DNA of 32,439 nucleotides from Pseudofrankia saprophytica (GCF_000235425.2 NZ_KI912266.1:4250180-4282618); one strand, 5' to 3'. Shown: positions 13,580 through 20,527, counted from the first letter of the stretch. Notes: generated from the sequence alone by a model not told the origin. Made by a program: numbers and translations.

Positions 13580-14631
13580 GGGACGACGATGATGCGGACC
13601 GGCCCGTGGGCGTCGCGCGACGCGGCGAGCGCGTCGGCGACCCCGTCGAGCCCGACGGCCTGGCCGAGCATCGGCGAGACGTCCAGGCTGCCCGAGCACA
13701 CGGCCTCGAAGGCCTCGTCCCAGTGCTGCATCGACGGGCCGCCGCCGAACTGGATGTTCAGGCCCTTCCGCTTGGCGGTCAGGGTGTGCAGGTGGTCGCC
13801 CTCCGGCGGGCCGCCGACGGAGAAGATCCGGGTGCCCCGCTCGCAGCCCTTGATGATCGAGTCGAGGACGCCGGGGACGCCGACGCACTCGAACACGACG
13901 CAGCCCGGCAGGCTGGCCAGCGCCAGCATCTCCCTCGTCGCCTCGGCCGACCCGTGGGCCACGTCCCGCCACGCCTGGAACGGCGAGATCTCGGCGGGAT
14001 CGACGACCACGTCGGCGCCCATCGCCAGCGCCGTCGCCCGCCGCGACGCCACGAAGTCGACCGCGACGATCGGGCCCACGCCCAACCGCCGCAACTGCGC
14101 GATCGCCGCCAGGGCGATCGCCCCGCAGCCGATGATGAGCGGCACCTCCTTCGCCGTCACCGCGGCGCGGGACGCGGCCGACCATCCCACCGAGATCGCG
14201 TCGGCGACGCAGACGACCTCGCTCGGGAGGTCCGATACCGCGACCCGGGTGATCGCCTCGTCCAGCAGGAAGTACTCGCCGAACCCGCCAGGCGACTCGG
14301 GATTCTGCCCGATGATCTTGCGGCCGGTGGTGGTGGCGAGCACCGGCAGTGAGCTCACCCGTGCCCCGACGGGGATCCGCCGCTCGGTATCCGGGCCGTA
14401 GTCGATGACCTCGGCGCAGTACTCGTGGCCCATGACGATGTCGACGTCGGGGTCGTAGGTCGACATCCCGCTGTCGTCGTCGACCCCCGACTCCAGATGA
14501 TCCATGTAGTGGACGTCCGACGCGCAGATCCCGCACGCCAGGGACCGGACCAGGATCTGCCCGCGCGCCGGGACCGGGTCGTCGATGACGCGTGCCTCGA
14601 CCGTCCCGCCCCGCAGTACCGCAGCTCGCAT
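13576..14631 (-). CDS. Zinc-type medium-chain alcohol dehydrogenase lacking the structural-zinc cysteines
   Basis: A 351-residue MDR-superfamily dehydrogenase. The ATG at 14631 follows GAGGAGAGG at a good distance; the frame is open 14 codons further. Catalytic zinc ligands are visible as ACGICASD (Cys36) and GHEYCAE (His69-Glu70). The nucleotide fold starts at LIIGCGAIALAAIAQL, with an acidic residue in VAVDF. The four-cysteine structural-zinc lobe expected around residues 85-120 is absent; that stretch reads GARVSSLPVLATTTGRK. This resembles the MDR branch without structural zinc. It is the first gene of the six-gene minus-strand operon and faces the TetR gene across 160 bp, so it is the most likely target of that repressor. 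The substrate is unknown. Confidence 0.88.
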   Translation of the reverse strand: MRAAVLRGGTVEARVIDDPVPARGQILVRSLACGICASDVHYMDHLESGVDDDSGMSTYDPDVDIVMGHEYCAEVIDYGPDTERRIPVGARVSSLPVLATTTGRKIIGQNPESPGGFGEYFLLDEAITRVAVSDLPSEVVCVADAISVGWSAASRAAVTAKEVPLIIGCGAIALAAIAQLRRLGVGPIVAVDFVASRRATALAMGADVVVDPAEISPFQAWRDVAHGSAEATREMLALASLPGCVVFECVGVPGVLDSIIKGCERGTRIFSVGGPPEGDHLHTLTAKRKGLNIQFGGGPSMQHWDEAFEAVCSGSLDVSPMLGQAVGLDGVADALAASRDAHGPVRIIVVP

Positions 14632-14794
14632 CGGCCTCTCCTCGCGTTCGCGACCAGGACACATCCCCGTCACGGGACTGTAGCGACGACCCGCTGGTTA
14701 CAGAAGGGTTCGTCCTAAAACTTTATAGAAGATCTTGTCCTGAAACTTGGCGAGGCGGTGTCGTGGGGAGCCGGCGCCCCATACGATCGCTGAC
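14632..14794. promoter_or_regulatory. Divergent promoter/operator region between the alcohol dehydrogenase operon and tetR
   Basis: This 163-bp gap has an AT-rich core at 14710-14750. It holds two direct copies of a 12-bp motif with one mismatch, GTCCTAAAACTT (14712-14723) and GTCCTGAAACTT (14737-14748), spaced 25 bp. Between them, TATAAA on the minus strand (TTTATA at 14722-14727) is a good -10 element for the operon. The repeats flank this element, which suits repressor binding by the adjacent TetR protein. No canonical -35 is obvious, and binding is inferred from position only. Confidence 0.5.
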
Positions 14795-15433
14795 ATGGCA
14801 GACGCTGATCCGGCAGAGCCTCCCCGCCGCCGCCCGGGGCGTCCCCGTGACGCGAGCATCGACGAGCGAGCGCTCGCGGCCACGCGCGAGCTGCTGGTGC
14901 GGCGTGGCTTCGACGCGACGACGATCCACGCGGTCGCCGCGCACTCCGGGGTCCACGCGTCGGCCATCTACCGCCGCTGGGGGTCGCGGATCGAGCTGAT
15001 CGAGGAGGCGACGTTCCCCGGCCTCAACCCGCTCAGCGTCCAACCGACGGGGGACCTGCGCCGCGACCTGCGCCGCTTCGTCCGTGCCTACGTGGCCGCG
15101 TTCGACGCGCCCGCGTCCCGCGCGGCCGCGGCCGGCCTGCTCGCGCACCATCAGACCGCGAGCCGGCAGCGCCCGCCGGAGTTCTACCTGCGGGTCTCGG
15201 CGCGCCCGCAGTTCCAGGACATCCTGTGTGCCGCGCCGCCCGGGAGCGTCGACCCGACCGTGGACCCCGACGACGTCTTCGACATGCTCCTCGGCGCGAT
15301 CCTGACCCGCACGCTGCTGGCCACCGTGACCGCCAGGCGCCGCCCCCTCGAGCGCACCGTCGAGATGATCCTCCGGCTGTTGCAGCCCCAGGCCAGCCAC
15401 AGCACCCTCGACCCCGGCGGCCAGCCGGCGTGA
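14795..15433 (+). CDS. TetR/AcrR family transcriptional regulator
   Basis: A 212-residue one-component regulator. A basic N-terminal arm (RRRPGRPRDASIDERAL) leads into the TetR helix-turn-helix: ATTIHAVAAHSGVHASAIYRRW at about residues 41-62, followed by the usual GSRIELIEEA. The rest is a helical ligand-binding domain with an RRDLRRFVRAYVAAF segment and FYLRVSARPQF, as in TetR_C-type domains. The ATG at 14795 is preferred although the upstream ribosome binding site is weak. It diverges from the six-gene oxidoreductase operon and most likely represses it, and possibly itself, until a pathway compound binds. The ligand is unknown. Confidence 0.9.
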   Translation: MADADPAEPPRRRPGRPRDASIDERALAATRELLVRRGFDATTIHAVAAHSGVHASAIYRRWGSRIELIEEATFPGLNPLSVQPTGDLRRDLRRFVRAYVAAFDAPASRAAAAGLLAHHQTASRQRPPEFYLRVSARPQFQDILCAAPPGSVDPTVDPDDVFDMLLGAILTRTLLATVTARRRPLERTVEMILRLLQPQASHSTLDPGGQPA

Positions 15434-15504
15434 CTCCGCCTACGAGAACATCGGCCGTTGTTGTTCGGCGGCCGGCGCGATGCCGGACGCTCCCGTCAAC
15501 ATCC

Positions 15505-15540
15505 GGTGCCGGTGCCGGTGCCGGTGCCGGTGCCGGTGCC
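15505..15540. repeat. Hexanucleotide microsatellite (GGTGCC)6
   Basis: Six uninterrupted copies of GGTGCC run from 15505 to 15540, in the gap between the tetR stop and the convergent ABM-like gene. It directly precedes the perfect hairpin at 15552-15591. As non-coding DNA it can vary in copy number without frame effects. Confidence 0.95.
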
Positions 15541-15551
15541 GCTTGCCGGAG

Positions 15552-15591
15552 CCGCTGCCAGCGGCGGAAGGCTGTCCGCCGCTGGCAGCGG
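15552..15591. terminator. Perfect 16-bp hairpin between convergent tetR and ABM-like gene
   Basis: The arms CCGCTGCCAGCGGCGG (15552-15567) and CCGCCGCTGGCAGCGG (15576-15591) pair without mismatch around an 8-nt loop. It lies between two converging genes, only 14 bp from the stop of the ABM-like gene. It lacks a T-tract on either strand but is otherwise a convincing bidirectional terminator. Confidence 0.7.
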
Positions 15592-15605
15592 GTGGGCCTA
15601 GCCCG

Positions 15606-15908
15606 TTAGAACGCGTCGACAGTGGCCAGGGACTGGTAGACGGAGACCTGCGGCGGCCCCTGCACGCCGGCGGCCTCCATCAGCGCCGGGATTGTTGCCT
15701 GACTGGCGAAGAACCCCTGGAAGGCCTCGACGCTCTCCCATTCGTCGATCGCCAGAACCTCGCCGTCTCCGACGACGAACCGGTGGTGCAGCCCTCCCGC
15801 CGCCTTGCCCTCGGTGGCGACTGCCTCGAAGTCCCCGGCCCGCTCCCGGACGACCGCCTCGAACTTGGCCGGGTCGACAGCAAACTTCACGATCACCGTT
15901 ACTGACAT
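15606..15908 (-). CDS. Small antibiotic biosynthesis monooxygenase (ABM)-like ferredoxin-fold protein
   Basis: A 100-residue protein of the dimeric alpha-beta barrel type. The pattern is an N-terminal strand (SVTVIVKFAV), a helix with FEAVVRERAG, GLHHRFVVGDGEVLAIDEWES as two strands, and a helix with FQGFFASQATIPALME ending in a final strand (VSVYQSL). The central EWES and the FF helix are typical of ABM-domain proteins, which act as small quinol monooxygenases or unassigned heme/aldehyde-handling proteins. The ATG at 15908 follows GGGGAAG. It is monocistronic by its surroundings. A specific substrate cannot be given. Confidence 0.72.
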   Translation of the reverse strand: MSVTVIVKFAVDPAKFEAVVRERAGDFEAVATEGKAAGGLHHRFVVGDGEVLAIDEWESVEAFQGFFASQATIPALMEAAGVQGPPQVSVYQSLATVDAF

Positions 15909-16149
15909 GCTCTTCCCCTCGACAGATTGTCACTTCGGCGATCGGGTGAGCCCCGTTTTCGCTCGCCCGCACCACCTATTCGTCCGCGGTGGTCCGCTGG
16001 ATGACCAGGAGGGAGAAACCGGTCACCGCAGAACGGAGCGGTGCCCAGGCAGGGCGGGCAGTGGTTGGTCGCCTGGTCAACCGTCGTCAGACGGCGCCGC
16101 TCCGCGCCGCGCGGAAAAGCATTCGCCAGCCCTTCCTTGGCCGGCCACC

Positions 16150-16263
16150 ATGAGAGCCATGTTCCGGCACGACACCTGGTCGCCCGCGCTGGTCGCGGGT
16201 GCTGTCGTGCTGCCCCTCTCGGCGCTGGTCGCCGACGTGCTGCCCGGCGGCGCGCGACGCTGA
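16150..16263 (+). CDS. Possible 37-residue leader peptide with one hydrophobic segment
   Basis: ATG 16150 opens a short frame ending at TGA 16261-16263. The product has a charged N-terminus (MRAMFRHD), one hydrophobic stretch ([19 protein letters not shown]) and a GGARR end. There is no good ribosome binding site. Its stop codon overlaps the first base pairs of the hairpin in front of the EF-Tu gene, the arrangement expected of a translated leader. It may equally be chance in GC-rich DNA. Confidence 0.2.
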   Translation: MRAMFRHDTWSPALVAGAVVLPLSALVADVLPGGARR

Positions 16264-16302
16264 CCCTTCCCGGATCGTCCGGAGCCCCGCAGGGAAAGGG
16301 TC
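16262..16302 (+). promoter_or_regulatory. Leader hairpin upstream of the EF-Tu gene
   Basis: GACCCTTCCC (16262-16271) pairs with GGGAAAGGGTC (16292-16302) with one bulged A, enclosing a 20-nt loop that itself contains short CCGG complementarity. It ends 43 nt before the EF-Tu ATG. Its place in the presumed 5' untranslated leader allows control of transcription read-through or translation, but no T-run follows. Confidence 0.4.
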
Positions 16303-16345
16303 GGTAGGCCCAGGGGCTCGCGGCTTCGAGCACCGAGGAAGAACG

Positions 16346-17524
16346 ATGGCCAAGCAGGCCTACGTCCGCACCAAACCGCACCTCAACATCGGCACGATGG
16401 GTCACGTCGACCACGGGAAGACGACGTTGACCGCCGCGATCACCAAGGTTCTCGCCGACACGGGCTCCGGCTCGTTCGTCCCGTTCGACCGGATCGACCG
16501 CGCCCCCGAGGAGATCGCCCGCGGCATCACCATCAACATCGCGCACGTCGAGTACGAGACCGCCAGCCGGCACTACGCCCACGTCGACATGCCGGGCCAC
16601 GCCGACTACGTGAAGAACATGATCACGGGTGCGGCTCAGCTCGACGGGGCGATCCTGGTGGTCTCGGCCCAGGACGGCGTGATGCCGCAGACGGCCGAGC
16701 ACGTGCTGCTGGCCCGGCACGTCGGGGTCCGGCACGTCGTCGTCGCGCTGAACAAGGCGGACGCCGCCGACCCGGAGATCACGGACCTGGTGGAGCTGGA
16801 GATCCGCGAGCTGTTGACGGGGCACGGCTACCCGGGCGACGAGATACCGGTGGTCCGCGTCTCCGGGCTGCGCGCCCTGGCTGGAGACCCGGAGTGGACG
16901 GGCTCGATCCAGGCGCTGCTGGCCGCCGTCGACAGGTACGTGCCGGTTCCCGACCGTTACACCACGGCGCCGTTCCTGCTTCCCGTGGAGAACGTCCTGA
17001 CCATCACCGGTCGTGGGACGGTGGTGACCGGGGCGATCGAGCGGGGCGCCGTCCGCGTGGGCGACCGGGCGGAGGTGTGCGGTCTGGGCACGCGGCTCGC
17101 GACCGTGGTCACCGGGCTGGAGACGTTCGGCAAGCCGATGGAGTCCGCCCTCGCCGGTGACAACGTCGCGCTGCTGCTGCGCGGCGTGCACCGAACGCAG
17201 CTTCGGCGGGGCAACGTCCTCGCGGCGCCGGGGAGCGTGACGGTGCACCAGCGGTTCGCCGCCCGGGTCCACCTGCTCGCGCCCGCCGCCGGGGGCCGGC
17301 GGACCGCCATCGCGTCCGGCTACCGCCCGCAGTTCTATCTGCGGACGACGGACGTGGTCGGCGAGGTCGACCTGGGTGAGGTCGGCGTCGCGCTGCCGGG
17401 AGACACCGCCGAGATGACGGTACGGCTCGGCAAGCCGGTACCGCTGGAGGACGGGCTCGGCTTCGCCATCCGCGAGGGCGGCCGAACGGTCGGCGCCGGC
17501 ACGGTCGTGGCCGTCCTCGACTGA
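16346..17524 (+). CDS. tuf: Elongation factor Tu, divergent second copy (EF-Tu3-like)
   Basis: This translational GTPase of 392 residues delivers aminoacyl-tRNA to the ribosome. The ATG at 16346 follows GAGGAAG. GTPase motifs are intact: GHVDHGKTT (19-27), RGITI with Thr62, DMPGH (81-85), NKAD (136-139) and SGL (173-175). Domains 2 and 3 follow, with [28 protein letters not shown] and [12 protein letters not shown]. It is not beside fusA or ribosomal protein genes, so it is an extra copy. It is diverged: the usual Cys of DCPGH is Met82, SAL is SGL, and the positions matching E. coli Gln124 and Tyr160 are both His (H125, H160). Changes at those two sites give kirromycin resistance in E. coli. 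Streptomyces ramocissimus EF-Tu3, a similarly diverged extra copy, is reported resistant to EF-Tu inhibitors; assigning this copy to that group is inference. Confidence 0.93.
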   Translation: MAKQAYVRTKPHLNIGTMGHVDHGKTTLTAAITKVLADTGSGSFVPFDRIDRAPEEIARGITINIAHVEYETASRHYAHVDMPGHADYVKNMITGAAQLDGAILVVSAQDGVMPQTAEHVLLARHVGVRHVVVALNKADAADPEITDLVELEIRELLTGHGYPGDEIPVVRVSGLRALAGDPEWTGSIQALLAAVDRYVPVPDRYTTAPFLLPVENVLTITGRGTVVTGAIERGAVRVGDRAEVCGLGTRLATVVTGLETFGKPMESALAGDNVALLLRGVHRTQLRRGNVLAAPGSVTVHQRFAARVHLLAPAAGGRRTAIASGYRPQFYLRTTDVVGEVDLGEVGVALPGDTAEMTVRLGKPVPLEDGLGFAIREGGRTVGAGTVVAVLD

Positions 17525-17575
17525 ACGGTCGACCGGCCGTCGCTGGCCGGGTCCACTCCGGCCGGGTCCACCACT

Positions 17576-17618
17576 GCCGTCCGGATGGGCGCGCACCCCG
17601 CGCGCCCATCCGGACGGC
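17576..17618. terminator. Perfect 19-bp hairpin downstream of the EF-Tu gene
   Basis: The arm starting GCCGTCCGGATGGGCGCGC (17576-17594) pairs completely with 17600-17618 around a 5-nt loop. It starts 52 nt after the EF-Tu stop and lies between that gene and the convergent hypothetical gene. No T-run follows. Its strength and place support a bidirectional terminator that isolates the EF-Tu transcript. Confidence 0.8.
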
Positions 17619-17711
17619 CCGCCGGCGGCCCCGGGGCGCCGCGGCCCCGGCGAACCCGGAGCGGACGGAGCGGATGCCGGCTGCTCGACGGGTTCGGCTG
17701 GCTCGGCCAGC

Positions 17712-18137
17712 TCAGTCCCGGGGCGTGAGCAGCTCGGCCACGTGGGCCGCGCGCGGGGTCCGGAGACGGACCTCCACGGTGCCGGACCTGGTCGGGTTGA
17801 ACTTGCCGGCGTCATAGGCGAAGCGCACCCGGTCCGGGGGCTCGACGCCGATGTCGATCGCGGCCAGGAACACGCCGGCGCGCGGCACGTCGATGTGCTT
17901 GCCGCGCCCGGCCCAGACCACGAGACGCCCCGCGCTGATCGCGATCGCGCCGGAGACCGCCTCCCTGCGCCAACTGGAACGCTGGCCGGGTGCCCGGTAG
18001 TTGCGATAGGTGATCGAGCCGGTGAGGCCTTCCTCCACCAGGACGAGGTCCTCGGATTCCAGCGAGGCGCGCAGATCCGCGGGTAGCTGACCCGCGCCGA
18101 GCAGCATCCGGCGCACGGGGTTCATGGCCAAGATCAT
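17712..18137 (-). CDS. Hypothetical protein, small and beta-rich
   Basis: I do not recognise a named family. The 141-residue product has an N-terminal helical part (RRMLLGAGQLPADLRASLES). It is followed by alternating strands: LVLVEEGLTGSITYRNY, SGAIAISAGRLVVWAG, VFLAAIDIGV and TVEVRLRTPRAAHVAELL. There is no signal peptide or membrane segment, so it is probably cytoplasmic. ATG 18137 is preferred over ATG 18125 because GAGG lies 7 nt upstream of the first. The gene lies 9 bp downstream of the sigma-factor-linked membrane protein gene on the same strand and may be the third gene of that transcript. Confidence 0.7.
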   Translation of the reverse strand: MILAMNPVRRMLLGAGQLPADLRASLESEDLVLVEEGLTGSITYRNYRAPGQRSSWRREAVSGAIAISAGRLVVWAGRGKHIDVPRAGVFLAAIDIGVEPPDRVRFAYDAGKFNPTRSGTVEVRLRTPRAAHVAELLTPRD

Positions 18138-18146
18138 AGGCTTACC

Positions 18147-18953
18147 TCACGGCTGCACGACCACCGTTCCCGTCGCGTCCGGTCGGTCCGTCGTGCTCGG
18201 ATACGGCGTGCAGACCACGGAATAGGTCCCGGCGGTGGACGGCATTCTCATCGTTTGGCTGGTGCCCGGTTCGATCGGGCTGGTGGAGATCGCGGTCGAG
18301 CCACCGCGGGTCATCGTGAACGTGCACGCGACGTCATTGTTGTTCAACACCTTGACCCATTCGTCGATCTGGAAGCTCGAGGTCGCCGGACGGACGGCCG
18401 AGCCCTCGATCGTGATCGTCCCGGCGGGGTTCGCCGGAGGCGAGTAGTACCCCGGCGGCGGCGAGTACAGGGGAACACCCGGTGAGACCGTGGTTCCGGC
18501 CGGCGGCGACGACCTGGGCGCCGGTGGCGCCGTCGTGTCCCGCGGCGGCGAGCTGGGCGTGGCGCCGCCGGTCGGGGGGCGCGTCGAATCCGGTGCCGTC
18601 GGGACCGACGTCGCCGAGGCGGCCGGGCTGGCGGGCGCCGTCGGAACGGGTGTCCCCGTCATGGGCCTCGACACCGCCGGGATCGTGACGACGTCGTCCC
18701 GGCCGTCCGGACCATGGATCGCGGTACCGGCCGCGACGGCGGTCACCGTCGCGGCGACGACTCCGACGACGCCGACGACGCCCGCGCCAATCACGGATGT
18801 TCGGCGTCGCCGCAGCGCCGCCGAACGCCGGGCGACCCGGGCCACCAGGTCGGGGGCCGGTCCGGCGAGGTCCGCCAGCTCCTTGAGGCGCCGCTCGACC
18901 AGGTCCTCGGCGCGGATGTCCTCGTCGCGGTCGGAGGCCAGGCGGTCAGCCAT
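18147..18953 (-). CDS. Sigma-factor-linked membrane protein with extracellular cupredoxin-like domain
   Basis: A 268-residue protein with a charged cytoplasmic N-terminus (1-52), one membrane helix (about 53-77, VIGAGVVGVVGVVAATVTAV), a Pro/Ser/Thr-rich linker (about 92-175) and a C-terminal beta domain (about 178-268). The last domain follows a plastocyanin/cupredoxin outline: VKVLNNNDVACTFTM, then IEPG, then GTYSVVCTPYP and a final TGTVVV strand. The copper ligands are not kept. The histidine after the NND turn is replaced by Cys210, and only Cys248 matches a ligand position, so a disulfide between the two is more likely than a blue-copper site. The start overlaps the sigma factor stop by 8 bases (ATGGCTGA), and GAGGAA lies 8 nt upstream. 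The coupling and topology suggest an anti-sigma or sensor partner for the SigE-family factor. I see no zinc-binding anti-sigma motif. Confidence 0.78.
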   Translation of the reverse strand: MADRLASDRDEDIRAEDLVERRLKELADLAGPAPDLVARVARRSAALRRRRTSVIGAGVVGVVGVVAATVTAVAAGTAIHGPDGRDDVVTIPAVSRPMTGTPVPTAPASPAASATSVPTAPDSTRPPTGGATPSSPPRDTTAPPAPRSSPPAGTTVSPGVPLYSPPPGYYSPPANPAGTITIEGSAVRPATSSFQIDEWVKVLNNNDVACTFTMTRGGSTAISTSPIEPGTSQTMRMPSTAGTYSVVCTPYPSTTDRPDATGTVVVQP

Positions 18954-19542
18954 GGGAATCGTTCCTCTGCCTCGTGGAATCCAGATGTGTCGGATCGGTT
19001 GGGGGATCGGATTCGGATGGGGATTCGGCCGCCGGCGGTCGTCGATCGGGCCGCTGGTCGTCGATGGCGACGCGCAGCTGCGCCAGCCCCCGGGAGGTCA
19101 GGCTTTTGACGGTGCCGATCCGGCAGCCCAGCACGGTCGCCGTCTCGGCCTCGGAAAACTGCAGATAGTGCCGCAGGACCACGGCGCAGCGTTGCCGCGC
19201 CGGCAGCCGCGTCAGTATTCGGGACAGCTGGTCCAGGCTTTCGGTGCGGGCGAACTCGTCAGGTCCTGGCCTGTCGGGCAGCCGAGCGGTCGGCCGTTCC
19301 CACGTCAGCACCTTCCATCCCGACCGCCGGTGGGTGTTGACCATCACACGGTAGGTATAGGCGTCCGGCTCGCCGTTCGCGGCGACTCGACGCCATACCA
19401 GCAGGACCCGCGCGAGAGTCTCCTGGACCAGGTCCTCCGCGGCGGCGCGCTCCCCGGTGAGGACGAAGGCCGTGCGGAACAGGGCGTCGGATCTCGCCCG
19501 GACGAATGCCTCGAACGAGTCGTGCGCCGGGGTCCTGGACAC
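18946..19542 (-). CDS. SigE-family (ECF-type) RNA polymerase sigma factor
   Basis: An alternative sigma factor with region 2 at the start (DSFEAFVRARSDALFRTAFVLTG, then AAAEDLVQETLARVLLVW and a YTYRVMVNTHRR segment) and region 4 in the second half. Region 4 has LTRLPARQRCAVVLRHYLQFSEAETATVLGC and the recognition helix IGTVKSLTSRGLAQL. I chose GTG 19542 because GGAG lies 6 nt upstream and the length then fits the SigE family; an upstream GTG at 19614 in frame has no ribosome binding site. The product is 198 residues, with a Pro/Asp/Ser-rich tail of about 35 residues. It is coupled to the membrane protein gene by an 8-base overlap. A GGAACC element upstream hints at autoregulation. Confidence 0.88.
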   Translation of the reverse strand: MSRTPAHDSFEAFVRARSDALFRTAFVLTGERAAAEDLVQETLARVLLVWRRVAANGEPDAYTYRVMVNTHRRSGWKVLTWERPTARLPDRPGPDEFARTESLDQLSRILTRLPARQRCAVVLRHYLQFSEAETATVLGCRIGTVKSLTSRGLAQLRVAIDDQRPDRRPPAAESPSESDPPTDPTHLDSTRQRNDSHG

Positions 19543-19620
19543 GGGTGTCTCCGTCAGGTCGTCCGCCGGCCGGGCCGCTTCGTCGGCGGCTCCTGGGAGT
19601 CTGGTCGACTTCACACCCGG

Positions 19621-19649
19621 TATCAGGCGTGCGACCGCCAGAAGGTTCC
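19621..19649 (-). promoter_or_regulatory. Possible ECF-type promoter of the sigma factor gene
   Basis: On the minus strand GGAACC (plus strand 19644-19649) is followed 19 nt later by GATA (19621-19624). GGAAC is the common -35 core of extracytoplasmic-function sigma promoters. The -10 match is weak and the spacing slightly long, so this is tentative. Initiation here would place the start of transcription about 70 nt before GTG 19542. Confidence 0.35.
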
Positions 19650-19684
19650 GGCATCAATGCCCAACACTCGCCCAACGAGACGAT

Positions 19685-20527
19685 TCACGGCCGGGGTACG
19701 GACTGGATCCGAATCCACAGGGACGTCGAGGCGGCCAGCAGGTGGCCGTCGACGGTGTAGAGGGCGGAGGAGGCCCGCAGTTTGCGGCCCTCGGCGGCCT
19801 CGGCACGGGCGACGACGACATATGTCCCGCCGGGCGTGACCGTGCCCGTCGCGGAGACGATCTGCCGGGCCAGCAGGGCGGCCAGGTCCTCGGTGGGCAT
19901 CGTCGCCTGGTGCGCCCAGAACGACGGGCAGTCCAGCGCCGACCAGAGCATGTGTCGGCCGACCGATCCGTCCGCCTCGGCGAGGGAGCGGTCGACGGTC
20001 CAGGTCGTGGCGACGAGACCCGCCGGCCCGCCGGCGACCGGGCCGGGGAGGATCCGCAGGCCGTCGCCCGGCGACCGTCCCGTCCCGCAGCCGAAGCATC
20101 CCGGGAACGGATGTGTCGACGTCGCGGCGAGCGCGGCGGCCGCGCGCTCGGCATCGCCGGGCTCGACGAACGGCGGCGGATCGCCGAGGTCGGCGGCGTT
20201 CGCCGGGTGCGCCTCGACGAGCAGCGTTCCGCCGTGGATGAGCCGCACCCCGCCGTCGTCCGCGGGTTCCACCGTCAGCGGCACCTCCAGCGGGGTCGGC
20301 GCGCGCAGCACCGCCTCCGCCGTCCTACCGGCCTCGGCGTCCGCGCTCGCGCCGGCGAGGTAGCCGGCGAGGGTTCCGGAGATCCACCCGCCGTTCGCGC
20401 TCCCGGGCGGCCCGTTGAACCGGGCCGGTACGACGACCGTGCCGGCGGCCCGGTTGCCATCGCCGTTGCCGGCATCGGCCGCCGCCGAGATCTGATCCGC
20501 ATCGGGGCGGGAAGTAATGGCGTCCAC
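19685..20527 (-). CDS. Double hot-dog acyl-CoA thioesterase-like protein
   Basis: A 280-residue protein with two hot-dog-like halves. The first has PARFNGPPGSANGGWISGTLAGYL and a strand pair around PLEVPLTVEP. The second has the characteristic GCFGCGTGRSPGDGLRILPGP element followed by VATTWTVDRSLA, a VSATGTVTPGGTYVVVARAEA strand pair and a final LLAASTSLWIRI strand. The Gly-Cys element with GDGLR recurs in actinobacterial thioesterase-like proteins. The likely role is hydrolysis of an acyl-CoA thioester, which fits the neighbouring thiolase and FadD genes on the same strand. GTG 20527 is the likely start, but its ribosome binding site is weak; the frame stays open to 20620. A LuxR remnant on the opposite strand begins 24 bp away. 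Confidence 0.72.
   Translation of the reverse strand: MDAITSRPDADQISAAADAGNGDGNRAAGTVVVPARFNGPPGSANGGWISGTLAGYLAGASADAEAGRTAEAVLRAPTPLEVPLTVEPADDGGVRLIHGGTLLVEAHPANAADLGDPPPFVEPGDAERAAAALAATSTHPFPGCFGCGTGRSPGDGLRILPGPVAGGPAGLVATTWTVDRSLAEADGSVGRHMLWSALDCPSFWAHQATMPTEDLAALLARQIVSATGTVTPGGTYVVVARAEAAEGRKLRASSALYTVDGHLLAASTSLWIRIQSVPRP

Larger units (their letters stand above)
15909..16345. other. 437-bp region upstream of the EF-Tu gene
   Basis: This region separates the divergent ABM-like gene and the EF-Tu gene and should contain both promoters, though I cannot assign clear -35/-10 pairs. It includes a 37-codon open frame (16150-16263) whose stop runs into a hairpin (16262-16302) 43 nt before the EF-Tu start. 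No other gene is visible. Confidence 0.5.

Noticed and set aside
15505-15591. The GGTGCC repeats plus hairpin as a CRISPR-like array
   Set aside because: The repeats are contiguous six-base units with no spacers, and no cas gene is present.
15899-17815. A 638-codon minus-strand frame antisense to the EF-Tu gene
   Set aside because: The plus strand encodes intact EF-Tu with all GTPase motifs. The antisense product has no recognisable fold.
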